The notes below the pieces were generated by a model. It was not told the origin of the DNA. It made no database searches and saw only the letters and a program-made list of their open reading frames with translations. A stretch of DNA of 64,000 nt from Porphyrobacter sp. HT-58-2 (GTDB lineage Bacteria > Pseudomonadota > Alphaproteobacteria > Sphingomonadales > Sphingomonadaceae). Shown here piece after piece: positions 54,231 through 63,539 of the stretch. The stretch spans positions 2,294,001-2,358,000 of the forward strand of contig NZ_CP022600.1 in the NCBI RefSeq assembly GCF_002952215.1, written 5' to 3'. Position 1 is the first letter of the stretch; each line of letters begins with the position of its first letter. A program made the translations under genes and the position numbers.

Positions 54231-55280
54231 ATGATTCCCCGACTGCTTCCTTTCGCTGCCCTCGGCCTTGCCATCGCCTCGGTCATCGGAGCATCGCCCA
54301 CTGCGGCGCCCGCCACTGCTCAAGCGAGCACGGATGACATCCCCTTCGACGCCTATCTCGAGCTCCTCAAGGCAAGAGCGCAAGGTGAAGGCGTATCGCA
54401 AAACACCATTGCGCGCATGACCGCGGGCCTCACCCCCAATCCAGCGGTAATACGGCTCGATCAGAACCAGCCTGGCACCGCCACCACAAGTGGTTACCCC
54501 CCGATGGCGGATTATGTCGCCAGCCATGTCAATCCTGCCAGGATCGGTGGCGGGCGTTCGGTATATGCCCAGCACCGCGATCTGCTCGCCCGGATCGAGA
54601 ATGAGTATGGTGTACCGGGGCCGATCATCGTCGCGATCTTCGGCCATGAAACCAGTTATGGCCGGGTCAAGGGCAACTTCGACCTTGCCCGCAGTCTGGC
54701 CACACTGGCCTGGGAAGGACGTCGGCGCGAGCTGTTCGCAGGCGAATTCGTCGCGCTGATGAAGATCGCGGACAAGGGCTTTCAACGCGATCAGCTGGTC
54801 GGATCCTATGCTGGGGCTTTCGGCAATCCCCAGTTCCTCCCCAGCGTCTACCTGCGTCTGGCGACCGATGGTGACGGCGACGGGAAGGCAGATATCTTCA
54901 GCAACCGCGCCGATACCTTCGCTTCAATCGCGAATTATTTCCGCGATGCAGGATGGCGCTCTGGGCAGCCGTGGGGCGTGCGCGCCACTGTGCCTGCCGG
55001 CTTCGATCCATCGGCCTACCGAACCCGTCTGGTAGCGCCGCAATGCCCGCGCGTGCACGAACGCCTCAGCCGCTGGATGACCGTGGCCGAATGGCGCGCG
55101 CTCGGCGTGGTTGCTCAGCGCGGCCTGGCCGACGACGTGATGGTGTCATTTTTCCAGCCCGATGGCCCGGGAACCCCTGCATGGTTGCTGACCGGCAATT
55201 ACCGCGCGATTCTCGAATATAACTGCTCGAGCTATTATGCGATGAGTGTCGGCCTGCTGGCAGACGAAATCGTGAACTGA
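54231..55280 (+). CDS. mltB: Lytic murein transglycosylase (MltB-like)
   Basis: 349 residues from the ATG that opens a signal peptide (MIPRLLPFAALGLAIASVIG). Another ATG 7 codons upstream has a better GGGA site and is also possible. The catalytic region is IVAIFGHETSYGRVKGNFDL (catalytic Glu) and GSYAGAFGNPQFLPSVYLRL, TDGDGDGKADIF and SIANYFRDAGWRSGQPWG, all MltB (GH103) marks. It cuts the glycan chain of peptidoglycan. The dacC-like gene follows after 53 bases. No lipobox, so the protein is soluble in the periplasm. Confidence 0.9.
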   Translation: MIPRLLPFAALGLAIASVIGASPTAAPATAQASTDDIPFDAYLELLKARAQGEGVSQNTIARMTAGLTPNPAVIRLDQNQPGTATTSGYPPMADYVASHVNPARIGGGRSVYAQHRDLLARIENEYGVPGPIIVAIFGHETSYGRVKGNFDLARSLATLAWEGRRRELFAGEFVALMKIADKGFQRDQLVGSYAGAFGNPQFLPSVYLRLATDGDGDGKADIFSNRADTFASIANYFRDAGWRSGQPWGVRATVPAGFDPSAYRTRLVAPQCPRVHERLSRWMTVAEWRALGVVAQRGLADDVMVSFFQPDGPGTPAWLLTGNYRAILEYNCSSYYAMSVGLLADEIVN

Positions 55281-55333
55281 GGGCCTCGCCGCCTTTCCAA
55301 AGCGCATGGGTGGCAGGTATAGCCAGCCCCGTG

Positions 55334-56527
55334 ATGTCTTCCATTTCCAATCGCCTTGCGCCTGCCTTCCTGGCCATCTTTGCCCTTCTGACCGCGTTGA
55401 ACTCGGCTGCTGTACACGCGCTGGTGCGGGACAAAGCGGAGGTGATCCCGGCAGTACCGGCCGCGGCAGAGGCACCTGTGGCTTTGCTGGTTAATCTGGG
55501 GAGCGGGCAGGTCTTGCACGCGCGCGCGCCCGATCGACGCTTCATGCCAGCCTCGGTGACCAAGGTAATGACCCTTTATCTGGCCTTCGAACTGATCGAG
55601 TCAGGGCGGCTCGACCCGGCACAGGTTTATGCCATGAGCCCGGTGGTCGCGCGCGAGTGGCGGCGCAAGGGTTCGACAATGTTTCTTGATGTGGGCGAAC
55701 AGGTCCGGGTCGATGACCTGCTGCTGGGTATCGCCAATGTGTCTGCCAATGACGGGGCGGCGGTGCTGGCCGAAGGGCAGGCTGGGTCGGTCGCGGCATG
55801 GGTTGACGAAATGAACGCGACCGCAATGGCGCTGGGCATGACCGGCAGCCATTTCGGCACACCCAACGGCTGGCCCGACGAAGGCCGCACCTTCACCACC
55901 GCCAATGATCTGGTGCGCCTCGCCCGGGCGATGCTTACGCGGCATCCCGACAAGTTCGGTTATTACATCGGTCGTTCCGGGTTCGACTACAAGGGCATAG
56001 CACAGGTCAATCATGATCCACTGATCGGCCGCGTAGCAGGAGCCGACGGTATCAAGACCGGTTTCACCAACGAGGCAGGCTTCTCCTATCTCGGCACAGC
56101 GCAGCGTAACGGACAGCGGCTGGTGCTGGTGCTCGCCGGGGTAGAGAACGGCAGGCTGCGGGCACGGCTCGCACGGGCCTATATGGAATGGGGCTTTTCC
56201 GCCTTCGAGCGAAGGACGCTGTTCGCCAATGACGCGGTTGTGGCAAGAGCGCGGGTGCAGGATGGGGCTGCCCGCCGTGTGGGGCTAAAGGCAGCCGGGC
56301 CGCTTGCGATCAGCCTGCCACGCGGGAACAAGGGCGATCTCACCGCAACGCTGCGCTATGACGGCCCACTACGCGCTCCGATCAGGGCCGGACAGGAGGT
56401 CGCCAAGCTCGAAGTTACGGCGACGGGCGTTGCCCCTGCACGCATACCGCTTTACGCCGCCGAGGATGTGGCAATTGCAGGGCCAATCGACCGGATCGTG
56501 AACGCTATCGCCGCGGTGTTCTCATGA
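55334..56527 (+). CDS. dacC: D-alanyl-D-alanine carboxypeptidase
   Basis: 397 residues. Signal peptide, then the three penicillin-binding motifs: SxxK in MPASVTKVMTLYLAFE, SxN in NVSANDGAAVLAE, KTG in GADGIKTGFTNEA. The C-terminal domain (about 290-397) is the PBP5-like beta region used for membrane contact. It trims pentapeptide side chains. ATG chosen at MSSISNRLAPAF. Its stop overlaps the tmk start by ATGA, starting the long overlapping operon. Confidence 0.93.
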   Translation: MSSISNRLAPAFLAIFALLTALNSAAVHALVRDKAEVIPAVPAAAEAPVALLVNLGSGQVLHARAPDRRFMPASVTKVMTLYLAFELIESGRLDPAQVYAMSPVVAREWRRKGSTMFLDVGEQVRVDDLLLGIANVSANDGAAVLAEGQAGSVAAWVDEMNATAMALGMTGSHFGTPNGWPDEGRTFTTANDLVRLARAMLTRHPDKFGYYIGRSGFDYKGIAQVNHDPLIGRVAGADGIKTGFTNEAGFSYLGTAQRNGQRLVLVLAGVENGRLRARLARAYMEWGFSAFERRTLFANDAVVARARVQDGAARRVGLKAAGPLAISLPRGNKGDLTATLRYDGPLRAPIRAGQEVAKLEVTATGVAPARIPLYAAEDVAIAGPIDRIVNAIAAVFS

Positions 56528-57156
56528 GCGGGATGTGCGGACGCTTCATCGCCTTCGAGGGCGGGGAAGGGGCAGGCAAGTCCACCCAGGCCCGGCTGCT
56601 GGCAGAGACCTTGCGGGCGCGCGGGCTTACGGTTGTCGTCACGCGCGAACCGGGCGGCACGCCGGGGGCCGAGGCGATCCGCAATCTATTGCTTAATCCA
56701 CCGGGTGAAGGTTGGCCGCCACAAGCCGAAGCGCTGCTGTTCGCCGCGGCACGAGCCGATCATGTCGCACACCTGATCCGCCCGGCACTTGCGCGCGGCG
56801 ATTGGGTGATCTGTGACCGCTTCGTCGATTCGAGCCGCGCCTATCAGGGTGGGGCAGGCAATCTTGGCGATCATGCCATTGCCGCGTTGCACGCCTTTGG
56901 CAGCGACGGTCTACGCCCCGACCGGGTGATCCTGCTCGAAGCAGACGAAGCTGCACTGGCCGAACGTCTTGTTGTGCGCGGCGCCGAAGCGGACGCAATC
57001 GAAGGCCGCCCTGCGGCCTACCACCGTGCTGTCGCGGCAGCCTTTCGTGCCATGGCCGAGGCCGATGCGGCAGGCTTCGCACGGATCGACGCTGTCGGTT
57101 CGCCTGAGGAAATACAGGCCCGGATCCTCACTGCCATTGCAGACCTTCTGCCATGA
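56524..57156 (+). CDS. tmk: Thymidylate kinase
   Basis: 210 residues. P-loop FIAFEGGEGAGKSTQARLLA, TREPGGTPGAEAIRNLLL (DR-type pocket), DWVICDRFVDSSRAYQGGAG and lid region ERLVVRGAEADAIEGRP. Phosphorylates dTMP. Overlaps dacC and holB by 4 bases each. Confidence 0.96.
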   Translation: MSGMCGRFIAFEGGEGAGKSTQARLLAETLRARGLTVVVTREPGGTPGAEAIRNLLLNPPGEGWPPQAEALLFAAARADHVAHLIRPALARGDWVICDRFVDSSRAYQGGAGNLGDHAIAALHAFGSDGLRPDRVILLEADEAALAERLVVRGAEADAIEGRPAAYHRAVAAAFRAMAEADAAGFARIDAVGSPEEIQARILTAIADLLP

Positions 57157-58109
57157 CCGATTGGCCCAACCACGCGGAAGCCTGGCGCGCATGGCGTGAT
57201 GCACTGGCGGGCGAGCGGATGCATCACGCATGGCTGCTGGCGGGCAAGAGCGGCCTCGGCAAGCGCGACTTCGCTCTCGCTGCCGCGCGCGAATTGGTGG
57301 CCGAACCCGGCGTGCAGCAACCGCTGGGCGAGCATCCCGATATCATCACCATGACCTATGGCCCCAAGGACGAAAAGGCAGAGAAAGCGCAGGCCGAGGG
57401 CAAACCCTTCGAACGCGCGCGCTCGATCCGCATCAGGCAGATCCGCGCGATGCAACGACGCCTCGTCACCCGTCCGACGTTGGGGAGCAGGCGCGCGATT
57501 ATCATTGACCCCGCCGATGACATGGAAAAACCCGCTGCCAACGCGCTGCTCAAGAGTCTGGAAGAGCCGCCCGCAGGCACATTCTTCCTGCTTGTCACGC
57601 ACCGCCCCGCACGACTTCTGCCCACAATCCGGTCGCGCTGTCGCACCCTGCGCTTTCCGGTGCTGACCGACAGCCAGCTTTCCGCAATGCTGGCAGATGA
57701 GGGCGCGGTTCCCGACCCTGAGGCCATTGCTGCCGCCGATGGCTCCTTTGGCGCAGCGATGCGCTTTGCCGAGCAGGATCTCGCCCCCATCGCCAAGCTA
57801 ATCGCGGCGCTGATCGAAAGCGGTGACAACGGCATGACCGAGCGCGGTGAACTCACCCGTCTGATCGGGCAGCGCGCCGATCGCGAGCGCATTCAAGCAG
57901 TGCTTGATCTTGCGCAGGCGCTCGTCGCGCGCGCGGCACGTGCATCCGATGATCCGGCGCGTCGGATACGTTTGATCGACACCCATGCCGCTCTCGTCAG
58001 TCTTGCCGCCGAGGCGCCCACCGCCAATTTCGATGCCGGAATGTTCCCATTCGAGATCGGCACCTTGCTTGTCGGCGCAGCGACCGCTAGCGACAGCCCC
58101 CATGTCTGA
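57153..58109 (+). CDS. holB: DNA polymerase III delta-prime subunit
   Basis: 318 residues. AAA+ clamp-loader subunit: HAWLLAGKSGLGKRDFALAA, IRQIRAMQRRLVTRPTLGSR, DDMEKPAANALLKSLEEPPA, LVTHRPARLLPTIRSRCRTL (the SRC motif). The P-loop is GKSGLGKR, as in ATPase-inactive delta-prime. Overlaps tmk by 4 and metG by 8 bases. Confidence 0.93.
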   Translation: MTDWPNHAEAWRAWRDALAGERMHHAWLLAGKSGLGKRDFALAAARELVAEPGVQQPLGEHPDIITMTYGPKDEKAEKAQAEGKPFERARSIRIRQIRAMQRRLVTRPTLGSRRAIIIDPADDMEKPAANALLKSLEEPPAGTFFLLVTHRPARLLPTIRSRCRTLRFPVLTDSQLSAMLADEGAVPDPEAIAAADGSFGAAMRFAEQDLAPIAKLIAALIESGDNGMTERGELTRLIGQRADRERIQAVLDLAQALVARAARASDDPARRIRLIDTHAALVSLAAEAPTANFDAGMFPFEIGTLLVGAATASDSPHV

Positions 58110-59664
58110 CCCCGACACCTCCCCCTTCTACATCACCACGGCGATCAGCTACCCTAACGGCAAGCCCCATATCGGCCATGCCTATGAAGCCATCGCGGCT
58201 GACGTGATCGCCCGTTTCCAGCGACTTCAGGGCCGCCGCGTACGGTTTCAGACCGGCACCGACGAGCACGGCCTCAAGATGGCGCGGAAAGCCGAGGAAC
58301 AGGGCCGCACCGCGCGCGAATTGGCAGACGAAATGTCCGGCTATTTCCGTGCGATGTGCGACACATTGAATGTGTCCTATGACCGTTTTATCCGCACCTC
58401 CGAGCCTGATCACCACCGCGCCAGTCAGGCCATCTGGCGGGCGATGGAGGCTGCTGGCGACCTTTATCTCGATCGCTACGAAGGCTGGTACTCGGTCCGT
58501 GACGAGGCCTATTACGACGAGAGCGAACTCGTGGAAGGCGAGGGCGGGGCAAAGCTGTCCCCGCAAGGCACTCCAGTCGAATGGACGGTAGAGGAAAGCT
58601 GGTTCTTCCGGCTATCGAAGTATGAAGGCCAACTGCTTGAATTGCTGAAGTCTCCGGGCTTCCTCGAACCGGCAAGCCGCCGCAACGAGATGATCGCCTT
58701 TGTCGAACAGGGCCTGCGCGATCTCTCGGTCAGCCGCACCTCTTTCGACTGGGGGGTGAAGGTTCCGGGGAGCGAGAACCACGTCATGTATGTGTGGGTC
58801 GACGCGCTCACCAACTATCTGACGGGGCTGGGTTATCCGGACGACATGGGCGATTTCTGGCCCGCCAGCCTGCACCTCATCGGCAAGGACATCGTGCGCT
58901 TCCACACGATCTACTGGCCGGCCTTCCTGATGAGCGCCAAGCTGCCCCTGCCCAAAAAGGTGTTCGGCCACGGCTTCCTGCTCAATCGCGGGCAGAAGGA
59001 ATCGAAGTCGCTCGGCAATGTCACCGATCCTCTCGCGCTGGCAGAGCAATTCGGGGTGGATGCGCTTCGCTACTTCCTGATGCGCGAGGTCGCCTTCGGA
59101 CAGGATGGTAGCTATTCGCCCGAAGCCATTGTTTTGCGTGCCAATGCTGAGCTGGCCAACAGCTTCGGCAATCTCGCGCAGCGCACCCTGTCGATGATCG
59201 CAAAGAATATGGACGGGAAACTGGAGGCGTTTGAAAAGGCCGAGGCCGACACCGCCTTGCTGGCGACGGTCAGGACTGCCTGCGCGGCGGAACTGCCGCG
59301 CGAATTCGAGGCACTTTCCTTCTCGAGCGGCATCGAAGCGTGGATGCGCGCGGTCTATGCCTGCAACCAGTATGTCGATGAGCAGGCGCCCTGGGGGCTC
59401 AAGAAGTCCGATCCGCAGCGGATGAAGGCGGTGCTTCAGACGCTGTTCACGGCGCTGCGCGATCTTGCTATCGCAATCCAGCCCGTGGTGCCGGAGAAGG
59501 CCGCAGCCCTGCTCGACCAGCTCGGCATTCCAGCGGAAGGGCGCGGGTTCGCGGCGCTGGGCGACATGGACTGGTTTCAGCGCCTCGTCGCCAGCGGCTT
59601 CACCATCGCCCCGCCGACCCCGCTATTCCCCCGGCTTGAACTGCCCGCTGACGAGGCCGCGTGA
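58102..59664 (+). CDS. metG: Methionyl-tRNA synthetase
   Basis: 520 residues, class I. Nucleotide-binding YPNGKPHIGHAYEAIAADVI (HIGH), FQTGTDEHGLKMARKAEEQG, and the KMSKS loop as QKESKSLGNVTDP. It lacks the C-terminal tRNA-binding domain, so it is of the short MetG type. Overlaps holB (8 bases) and tatD (TGATG). Charges tRNA-Met. Confidence 0.96.
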   Translation: MSDPDTSPFYITTAISYPNGKPHIGHAYEAIAADVIARFQRLQGRRVRFQTGTDEHGLKMARKAEEQGRTARELADEMSGYFRAMCDTLNVSYDRFIRTSEPDHHRASQAIWRAMEAAGDLYLDRYEGWYSVRDEAYYDESELVEGEGGAKLSPQGTPVEWTVEESWFFRLSKYEGQLLELLKSPGFLEPASRRNEMIAFVEQGLRDLSVSRTSFDWGVKVPGSENHVMYVWVDALTNYLTGLGYPDDMGDFWPASLHLIGKDIVRFHTIYWPAFLMSAKLPLPKKVFGHGFLLNRGQKESKSLGNVTDPLALAEQFGVDALRYFLMREVAFGQDGSYSPEAIVLRANAELANSFGNLAQRTLSMIAKNMDGKLEAFEKAEADTALLATVRTACAAELPREFEALSFSSGIEAWMRAVYACNQYVDEQAPWGLKKSDPQRMKAVLQTLFTALRDLAIAIQPVVPEKAAALLDQLGIPAEGRGFAALGDMDWFQRLVASGFTIAPPTPLFPRLELPADEAA

Positions 59665-60440
59665 TGCTGGTCGATAGCCATTGTCATCTGGAATACAAGG
59701 GCTTGGTCGAAGACCGTGAGGGCGTTCTGGAACGCGCGCGGGCGGCAGGGGTGGGGGCCTTCCTCAATATCTCGACCCGTCAGAGCGAATGGGATCAGGT
59801 TGTCGGCACTGCCGCGCGCGAACCCGATGTCTTCGCCAGTGTCGGCATCCATCCACACGAAGCCGACGGGCATCAGGACTTGGGCCGCGCCGCTTTGCTC
59901 GAAGCCACGCACCACCCCAAGGTGATCGCGATCGGCGAAACCGGGCTCGACTACTATTACGACAAGTCGGACAGAGAGGCCCAGAAGTCCCTGTTTCGCA
60001 TGCATATCGACGTGGCGCGCGAAACGCAGCTGCCGCTGATCATCCACACCCGCGATGCCGAGGAAGACACCCACGCAATCCTCGCCGAGGAAATGGAGGC
60101 AGGCGCCTTTCCCGCCTTGATCCACTGCTTTACCGCTTCGGCCGATTTCGCCGAAAAGGTGCTGGCGCTGGGGCTGACGATCTCGCTTTCGGGAATCGTG
60201 ACATTCAAGAATGCCAAAGACTTGCAGGAGGTTGCAAGAGTGATCCCTGATGACAAGCTGCTGGTCGAGACAGACAGTCCCTTCCTTGCACCCGTGCCGC
60301 ATCGGGGCAGGGTGTGCGAGCCGGCCTATGTCGCCGACACAGCTGCTTTCGTAGCAGGTCTTCGCGGATCGGATGTGGAGCATTTGCGGCAGATCACCAC
60401 CGAAAATTTCTTCAATCTTTTCAAGAAGGCAAGCCTGTGA
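59664..60440 (+). CDS. tatD: TatD family hydrolase
   Basis: 258 residues. Metal ligands HxH in VDSHCHLE, E in IGETGLDYYY, H in PLIIHTRDAEEDT, H in LIHCFTASADFAEK and D in ETDSPFLAPVPHRG. TatD is a metal-dependent DNase/phosphoesterase, with roles in DNA repair and quality control. The ATG overlaps the metG stop; an in-frame GTG one codon earlier also exists. Its stop overlaps the next GTG. Confidence 0.94.
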   Translation: MLVDSHCHLEYKGLVEDREGVLERARAAGVGAFLNISTRQSEWDQVVGTAAREPDVFASVGIHPHEADGHQDLGRAALLEATHHPKVIAIGETGLDYYYDKSDREAQKSLFRMHIDVARETQLPLIIHTRDAEEDTHAILAEEMEAGAFPALIHCFTASADFAEKVLALGLTISLSGIVTFKNAKDLQEVARVIPDDKLLVETDSPFLAPVPHRGRVCEPAYVADTAAFVAGLRGSDVEHLRQITTENFFNLFKKASL

Positions 60441-61219
60441 AGCTGGTAATGCTCGGATCGGGCACCTCGACCGGGGTGCCGCGACTGGGCGGGCCGGATG
60501 GCACGGGGGACTGGGGCGATTGTGACCCTTCGGAGCCGCGGAACCGGCGTACGCGGGTGTCGATCCTGATCGAGAGTGATGAAGGACGACGGTTGCTGGT
60601 CGATACCTCGTCCGATTGCCGCGCGCAGCTGCTCGCGAACCGGATCGACAGCATCGACGCCGTTTTCTGGACGCATGATCACGCCGATCACTGTCACGGT
60701 ATCGATGATTTGCGCGTATTGCGCTATGGCCGAGCCGGCCCGATACCCGGGTTTGCCGCTAGCGAGACGGTGCGGAGACTGCGCCAGCGGTTCGGCTATG
60801 TTTTTGCCGGACAGGATGGTTATCCAACGATCTGCACGATCGACACGCTTGATCGGTTGCGCATGATTGCAGGCTTCGGTGTGGACTGGTGCCAGATGGA
60901 GCATGGGCCGGGGGAGACCACTGCCTTCCGCTTCGAAGCGGATGGAAAGAGCATCGGGTATGCTACCGATTTCAGTGCGATTTCCGATGAGATGGTCGAT
61001 CTCTTTTACCGGGTCGACATTCTCGTGAGCGATTGTTTGCGTCGCGAACCACATCCGACGCATGCACACCTTGGCATGGCGATCGAGCTCGGCAAAAGGT
61101 GCAAGGCCGACCGCGTCGTGTTGAGCCATCTGGACAAGAGCATGGATTACCAGTCGCTGTGCAACGAGGTGCCGGATTTCGTGACCGTCGGTTATGATGG
61201 GCTGGAGATCATCGCATGA
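60437..61219 (+). CDS. MBL-fold phosphodiesterase (PhnP-like)
   Basis: 260 residues. LVMLGSGTSTGVPRLGG start as in PhnP and RNase Z relatives; metal motif FWTHDHADHCHGIDDLRVLR (HxHxDH), then GKSIGYATDFSAISDEMVD and PTHAHLGMAIELGKR with the remaining metal ligands. Likely a cyclic-phosphate or phosphodiester hydrolase. GTG start overlaps the tatD stop (GTGA). Overlaps the next small gene by ATGA. Confidence 0.9.
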   Translation: MKLVMLGSGTSTGVPRLGGPDGTGDWGDCDPSEPRNRRTRVSILIESDEGRRLLVDTSSDCRAQLLANRIDSIDAVFWTHDHADHCHGIDDLRVLRYGRAGPIPGFAASETVRRLRQRFGYVFAGQDGYPTICTIDTLDRLRMIAGFGVDWCQMEHGPGETTAFRFEADGKSIGYATDFSAISDEMVDLFYRVDILVSDCLRREPHPTHAHLGMAIELGKRCKADRVVLSHLDKSMDYQSLCNEVPDFVTVGYDGLEIIA

Positions 61220-61413
61220 GCTCGGATCTGCTTTTGCCGCTTGTTACAAGCGCTGCCTGGCTTGTCCTGGTCGGTAGCGCGCTGGCGTCGCACCGGCTTG
61301 GGTGGGGTCAGATGTTGAAGATGGCGCTCGTTTGGGTCGCCATTTTCCTCGGCCTCTATGTGATTGTGGAATGGTTCATGGTTGTGCAGGGAACAACCTC
61401 CAATCTGATCTAA
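61216..61413 (+). CDS. Small membrane protein of unknown function
   Basis: 65 residues with two hydrophobic segments (LLLPLVTSAAWLVLVGSALA and MLKMALVWVAIFLGLYVIVE). The sequence resembles the N-terminal membrane anchor of TIGR02281-type retropepsin-like proteases, but no protease part follows, so it may be a stand-alone relative. Overlaps the MBL gene by ATGA and is separated from mazG by an AT-rich spacer. Coding is supported by the operon overlap. Confidence 0.75.
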   Translation: MSSDLLLPLVTSAAWLVLVGSALASHRLGWGQMLKMALVWVAIFLGLYVIVEWFMVVQGTTSNLI

Positions 61414-61420
61414 ATTTAAC

Positions 61421-61434
61421 ATAATATATATTAT
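61421..61434. repeat. AT-rich 14-base palindrome before mazG
   Basis: ATAATATATATTAT is a perfect palindrome in an otherwise GC-rich region, 17 bases before the mazG start. It might form an open promoter region or a protein-binding site. The spacer between the small membrane gene and mazG (61414-61451) is the most AT-rich stretch noticed in the window. Confidence 0.5.
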
Positions 61435-61451
61435 CAATCTCAAGGATGGTC

Positions 61452-62210
61452 ATGAGCGATACTCCCCCCATTGACCGGCTGATCGCCATCATGGCCCGTT
61501 TGCGAGATCCATCAGCAGGATGCGAATGGGATCTCGCGCAGGATTTCACAACAATCGCGCCGTACACCATTGAAGAAGCCTACGAAGTCGCCGACGCCAT
61601 TGCACGCGGAGACATGGAAGACCTTAAGGAGGAACTCGGCGATCTGCTGCTTCAGGTCGTTTTCCATGGCCGGATGGCCGAGGAAGCTGGACAGTTCTGT
61701 TTCGCAGATGTCGCCGATGCCATCAGCGCCAAGATGGAAGCTCGCCATCCCCACATTTTCGGAGCTGCTGGCGGCACCATGGACGAAAAGCGATGGGAAG
61801 AGCTCAAGGAATGCGAACGGGCAGCGAAGGGCGTCACCAGTGCGCTTGACGGTGTAGCGCTTGCTTTACCGGCGCTGATGCGTGCCGAGAAGCTCCAGAA
61901 GCGCGCCGCGCGTACAGGTTTCGACTGGCCAGATCCTTCCGGCTCGCAAGCTAAGATCACCGAGGAAATCGAGGAACTTAAGACCGCATCTTCAGACGAA
62001 GAACGGCTCGAGGAAGCAGGCGATCTGCTATTCGCTGCGGTCAATTTCGTCCGCGCCCACGGGATCAGCGCCGAAGAGGCCCTGCGCGCCGCCAATGCCA
62101 AGTTTGAACGTCGGTTCCGCGCGATGGAGGGATTGGCCGGGCAAGAACGCTTCGCCACCCTGTCGCTCGATCAGCAGGAAGAGCTTTGGCAACAGGTCAA
62201 GAAGGCCTGA
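61452..62210 (+). CDS. mazG: Nucleoside triphosphate pyrophosphohydrolase MazG
   Basis: 252 residues with two MazG domains. CEWDLAQDFTTIAPYTIEEA and YEVADAIARGDMEDLKEELGDLLLQVVFH hold the EExxE...ExxD metal pattern of the first; the second is ITEEIEELKTASSDEERLEE AGDLLFAAVNF. Degrades non-canonical and excess nucleotides including ppGpp-linked control. The second ATG was chosen because AAGG has proper distance there. Convergent with hflX. Confidence 0.94.
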   Translation: MSDTPPIDRLIAIMARLRDPSAGCEWDLAQDFTTIAPYTIEEAYEVADAIARGDMEDLKEELGDLLLQVVFHGRMAEEAGQFCFADVADAISAKMEARHPHIFGAAGGTMDEKRWEELKECERAAKGVTSALDGVALALPALMRAEKLQKRAARTGFDWPDPSGSQAKITEEIEELKTASSDEERLEEAGDLLFAAVNFVRAHGISAEEALRAANAKFERRFRAMEGLAGQERFATLSLDQQEELWQQVKKA

Positions 62211-62216
62211 CAACCA

Positions 62217-63539
62217 TCAGACAAGACTGGCAAACTGTCCCAACTCCTTGGGATTGAGCCGCACCGTCAATCGGCGCAGTGGCCCTTCAGCATTCTCTCC
62301 TGCCTCCTCTTCGGCAAGCACTTCGCCATGCGCGTGAAGCCACGCGATCCGGCGACCGTCACTCACCGGCAACAGGAAGCTGACTTCACGGGCTGTCCCC
62401 GTAAGCAGGCGGGCGAGCTCGTCTTCGAGCAGTTCCACCCCCTCACCCGTCGCCGCAGACAGCACCACCGCCCCTTGCCCTTCCGCTGCATCCCGCAATT
62501 CGGCAAGACCTTCGGAGTCCATAAGGTCACACTTGTTCCAGACTTCCAGGATCGGAATGGCGCTGGCTCCCGTTTCGGGATCGACCACGCCAAGATCGGC
62601 CAGCACGTCGAGAACCTGCTTCTTCTGCGCCGCGTGGCTGGCATTGGCCATGTCACGCACGTGGCAAATCACATCAGCAGCGGTCACTTCTTCAAGTGTC
62701 GCACGAAAGGCCGCGACAAGCTGCGTCGGAAGATCGGAGATAAAACCCACAGTGTCAGACAAGATCGCCTTTTCAACCCCCGGCAGGCTTATTGCGCGCA
62801 TGGTCGGGTCAAGCGTGGCGAACAGCAAGTCCTCGGCCATCACTTCAGCACCGGTCAGCCGATTAAATAGAGTGGACTTCCCGGCATTGGTATAGCCGAC
62901 GAGCGCCACAACCGGCCAGGGCGCCCTGCCCCGCCTCTCCCGGTGCAGAGCACGGGTTTTCCTGACCTGCTCCAACTCCTTGCGCAGTCGTCCCATGCGC
63001 TGCCGGATCATTCGCCGGTCGGCCTCGATCTGGGTTTCGCCCGGACCACCGAGAAAACCGAAGCCGCCACGCTGGCGTTCAAGGTGCGTCCAGCTGCGCA
63101 CAAGGCGGCTTTGCTGGTAATCGAGATGGGCGAGTTCGACCTGTAGCCTCCCTTCCGCCGTAGCAGCGCGCTCGCCGAAGATTTCGAGGATGAGGCCGGT
63201 GCGGTCAATGACCTTGCGCTTCAGCCGGTCTTCGAGATTGCGCTGCTGAATCGGGGTCAGCGCGCCATCAACGATGACCAGTTCCGCCTCGTGCTGCGCG
63301 CACCAGACCGCGATATTCTCAACCTGGCCCGAACCGAACAGCGTGTTTGGCTGCATCTGGCGGACAGGCAGAACGGCCGAGTGGGCGATGACAACGCCGA
63401 TCGCCAATGCCAGCCCTTCTGCCTCCGCCAGCCTTTCAGCCGAATCGAGATCGTAGCGCAGCGCACGGACATCCGGACACAGCACCAGGGCCCGCGCACC
63501 GCGGGTGACTTCGTCCTGAAGATCGCTGTCGAAGCTCAG
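62217..63539 (-). CDS. hflX: Ribosome-splitting GTPase HflX (probable CTG start)
   Basis: 440 residues if it starts at CTG, 422 from the first GTG. The GTPase domain has G1 [13 protein letters not shown]3 DTVGF, G4 NKCD; the HflX domain has [27 protein letters not shown] and [13 protein letters not shown]. The frame is open only from within hfq. CTG at 63539-63537 overlaps the hfq stop (CTGA), and the residues after it ([19 protein letters not shown]) match the expected N-terminus of alphaproteobacterial HflX, which the GTG start would cut. HflX splits stalled ribosomes. Coupled to hfq. Confidence 0.9.
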   Translation of the reverse strand: MSFDSDLQDEVTRGARALVLCPDVRALRYDLDSAERLAEAEGLALAIGVVIAHSAVLPVRQMQPNTLFGSGQVENIAVWCAQHEAELVIVDGALTPIQQRNLEDRLKRKVIDRTGLILEIFGERAATAEGRLQVELAHLDYQQSRLVRSWTHLERQRGGFGFLGGPGETQIEADRRMIRQRMGRLRKELEQVRKTRALHRERRGRAPWPVVALVGYTNAGKSTLFNRLTGAEVMAEDLLFATLDPTMRAISLPGVEKAILSDTVGFISDLPTQLVAAFRATLEEVTAADVICHVRDMANASHAAQKKQVLDVLADLGVVDPETGASAIPILEVWNKCDLMDSEGLAELRDAAEGQGAVVLSAATGEGVELLEDELARLLTGTAREVSFLLPVSDGRRIAWLHAHGEVLAEEEAGENAEGPLRRLTVRLNPKELGQFASLV

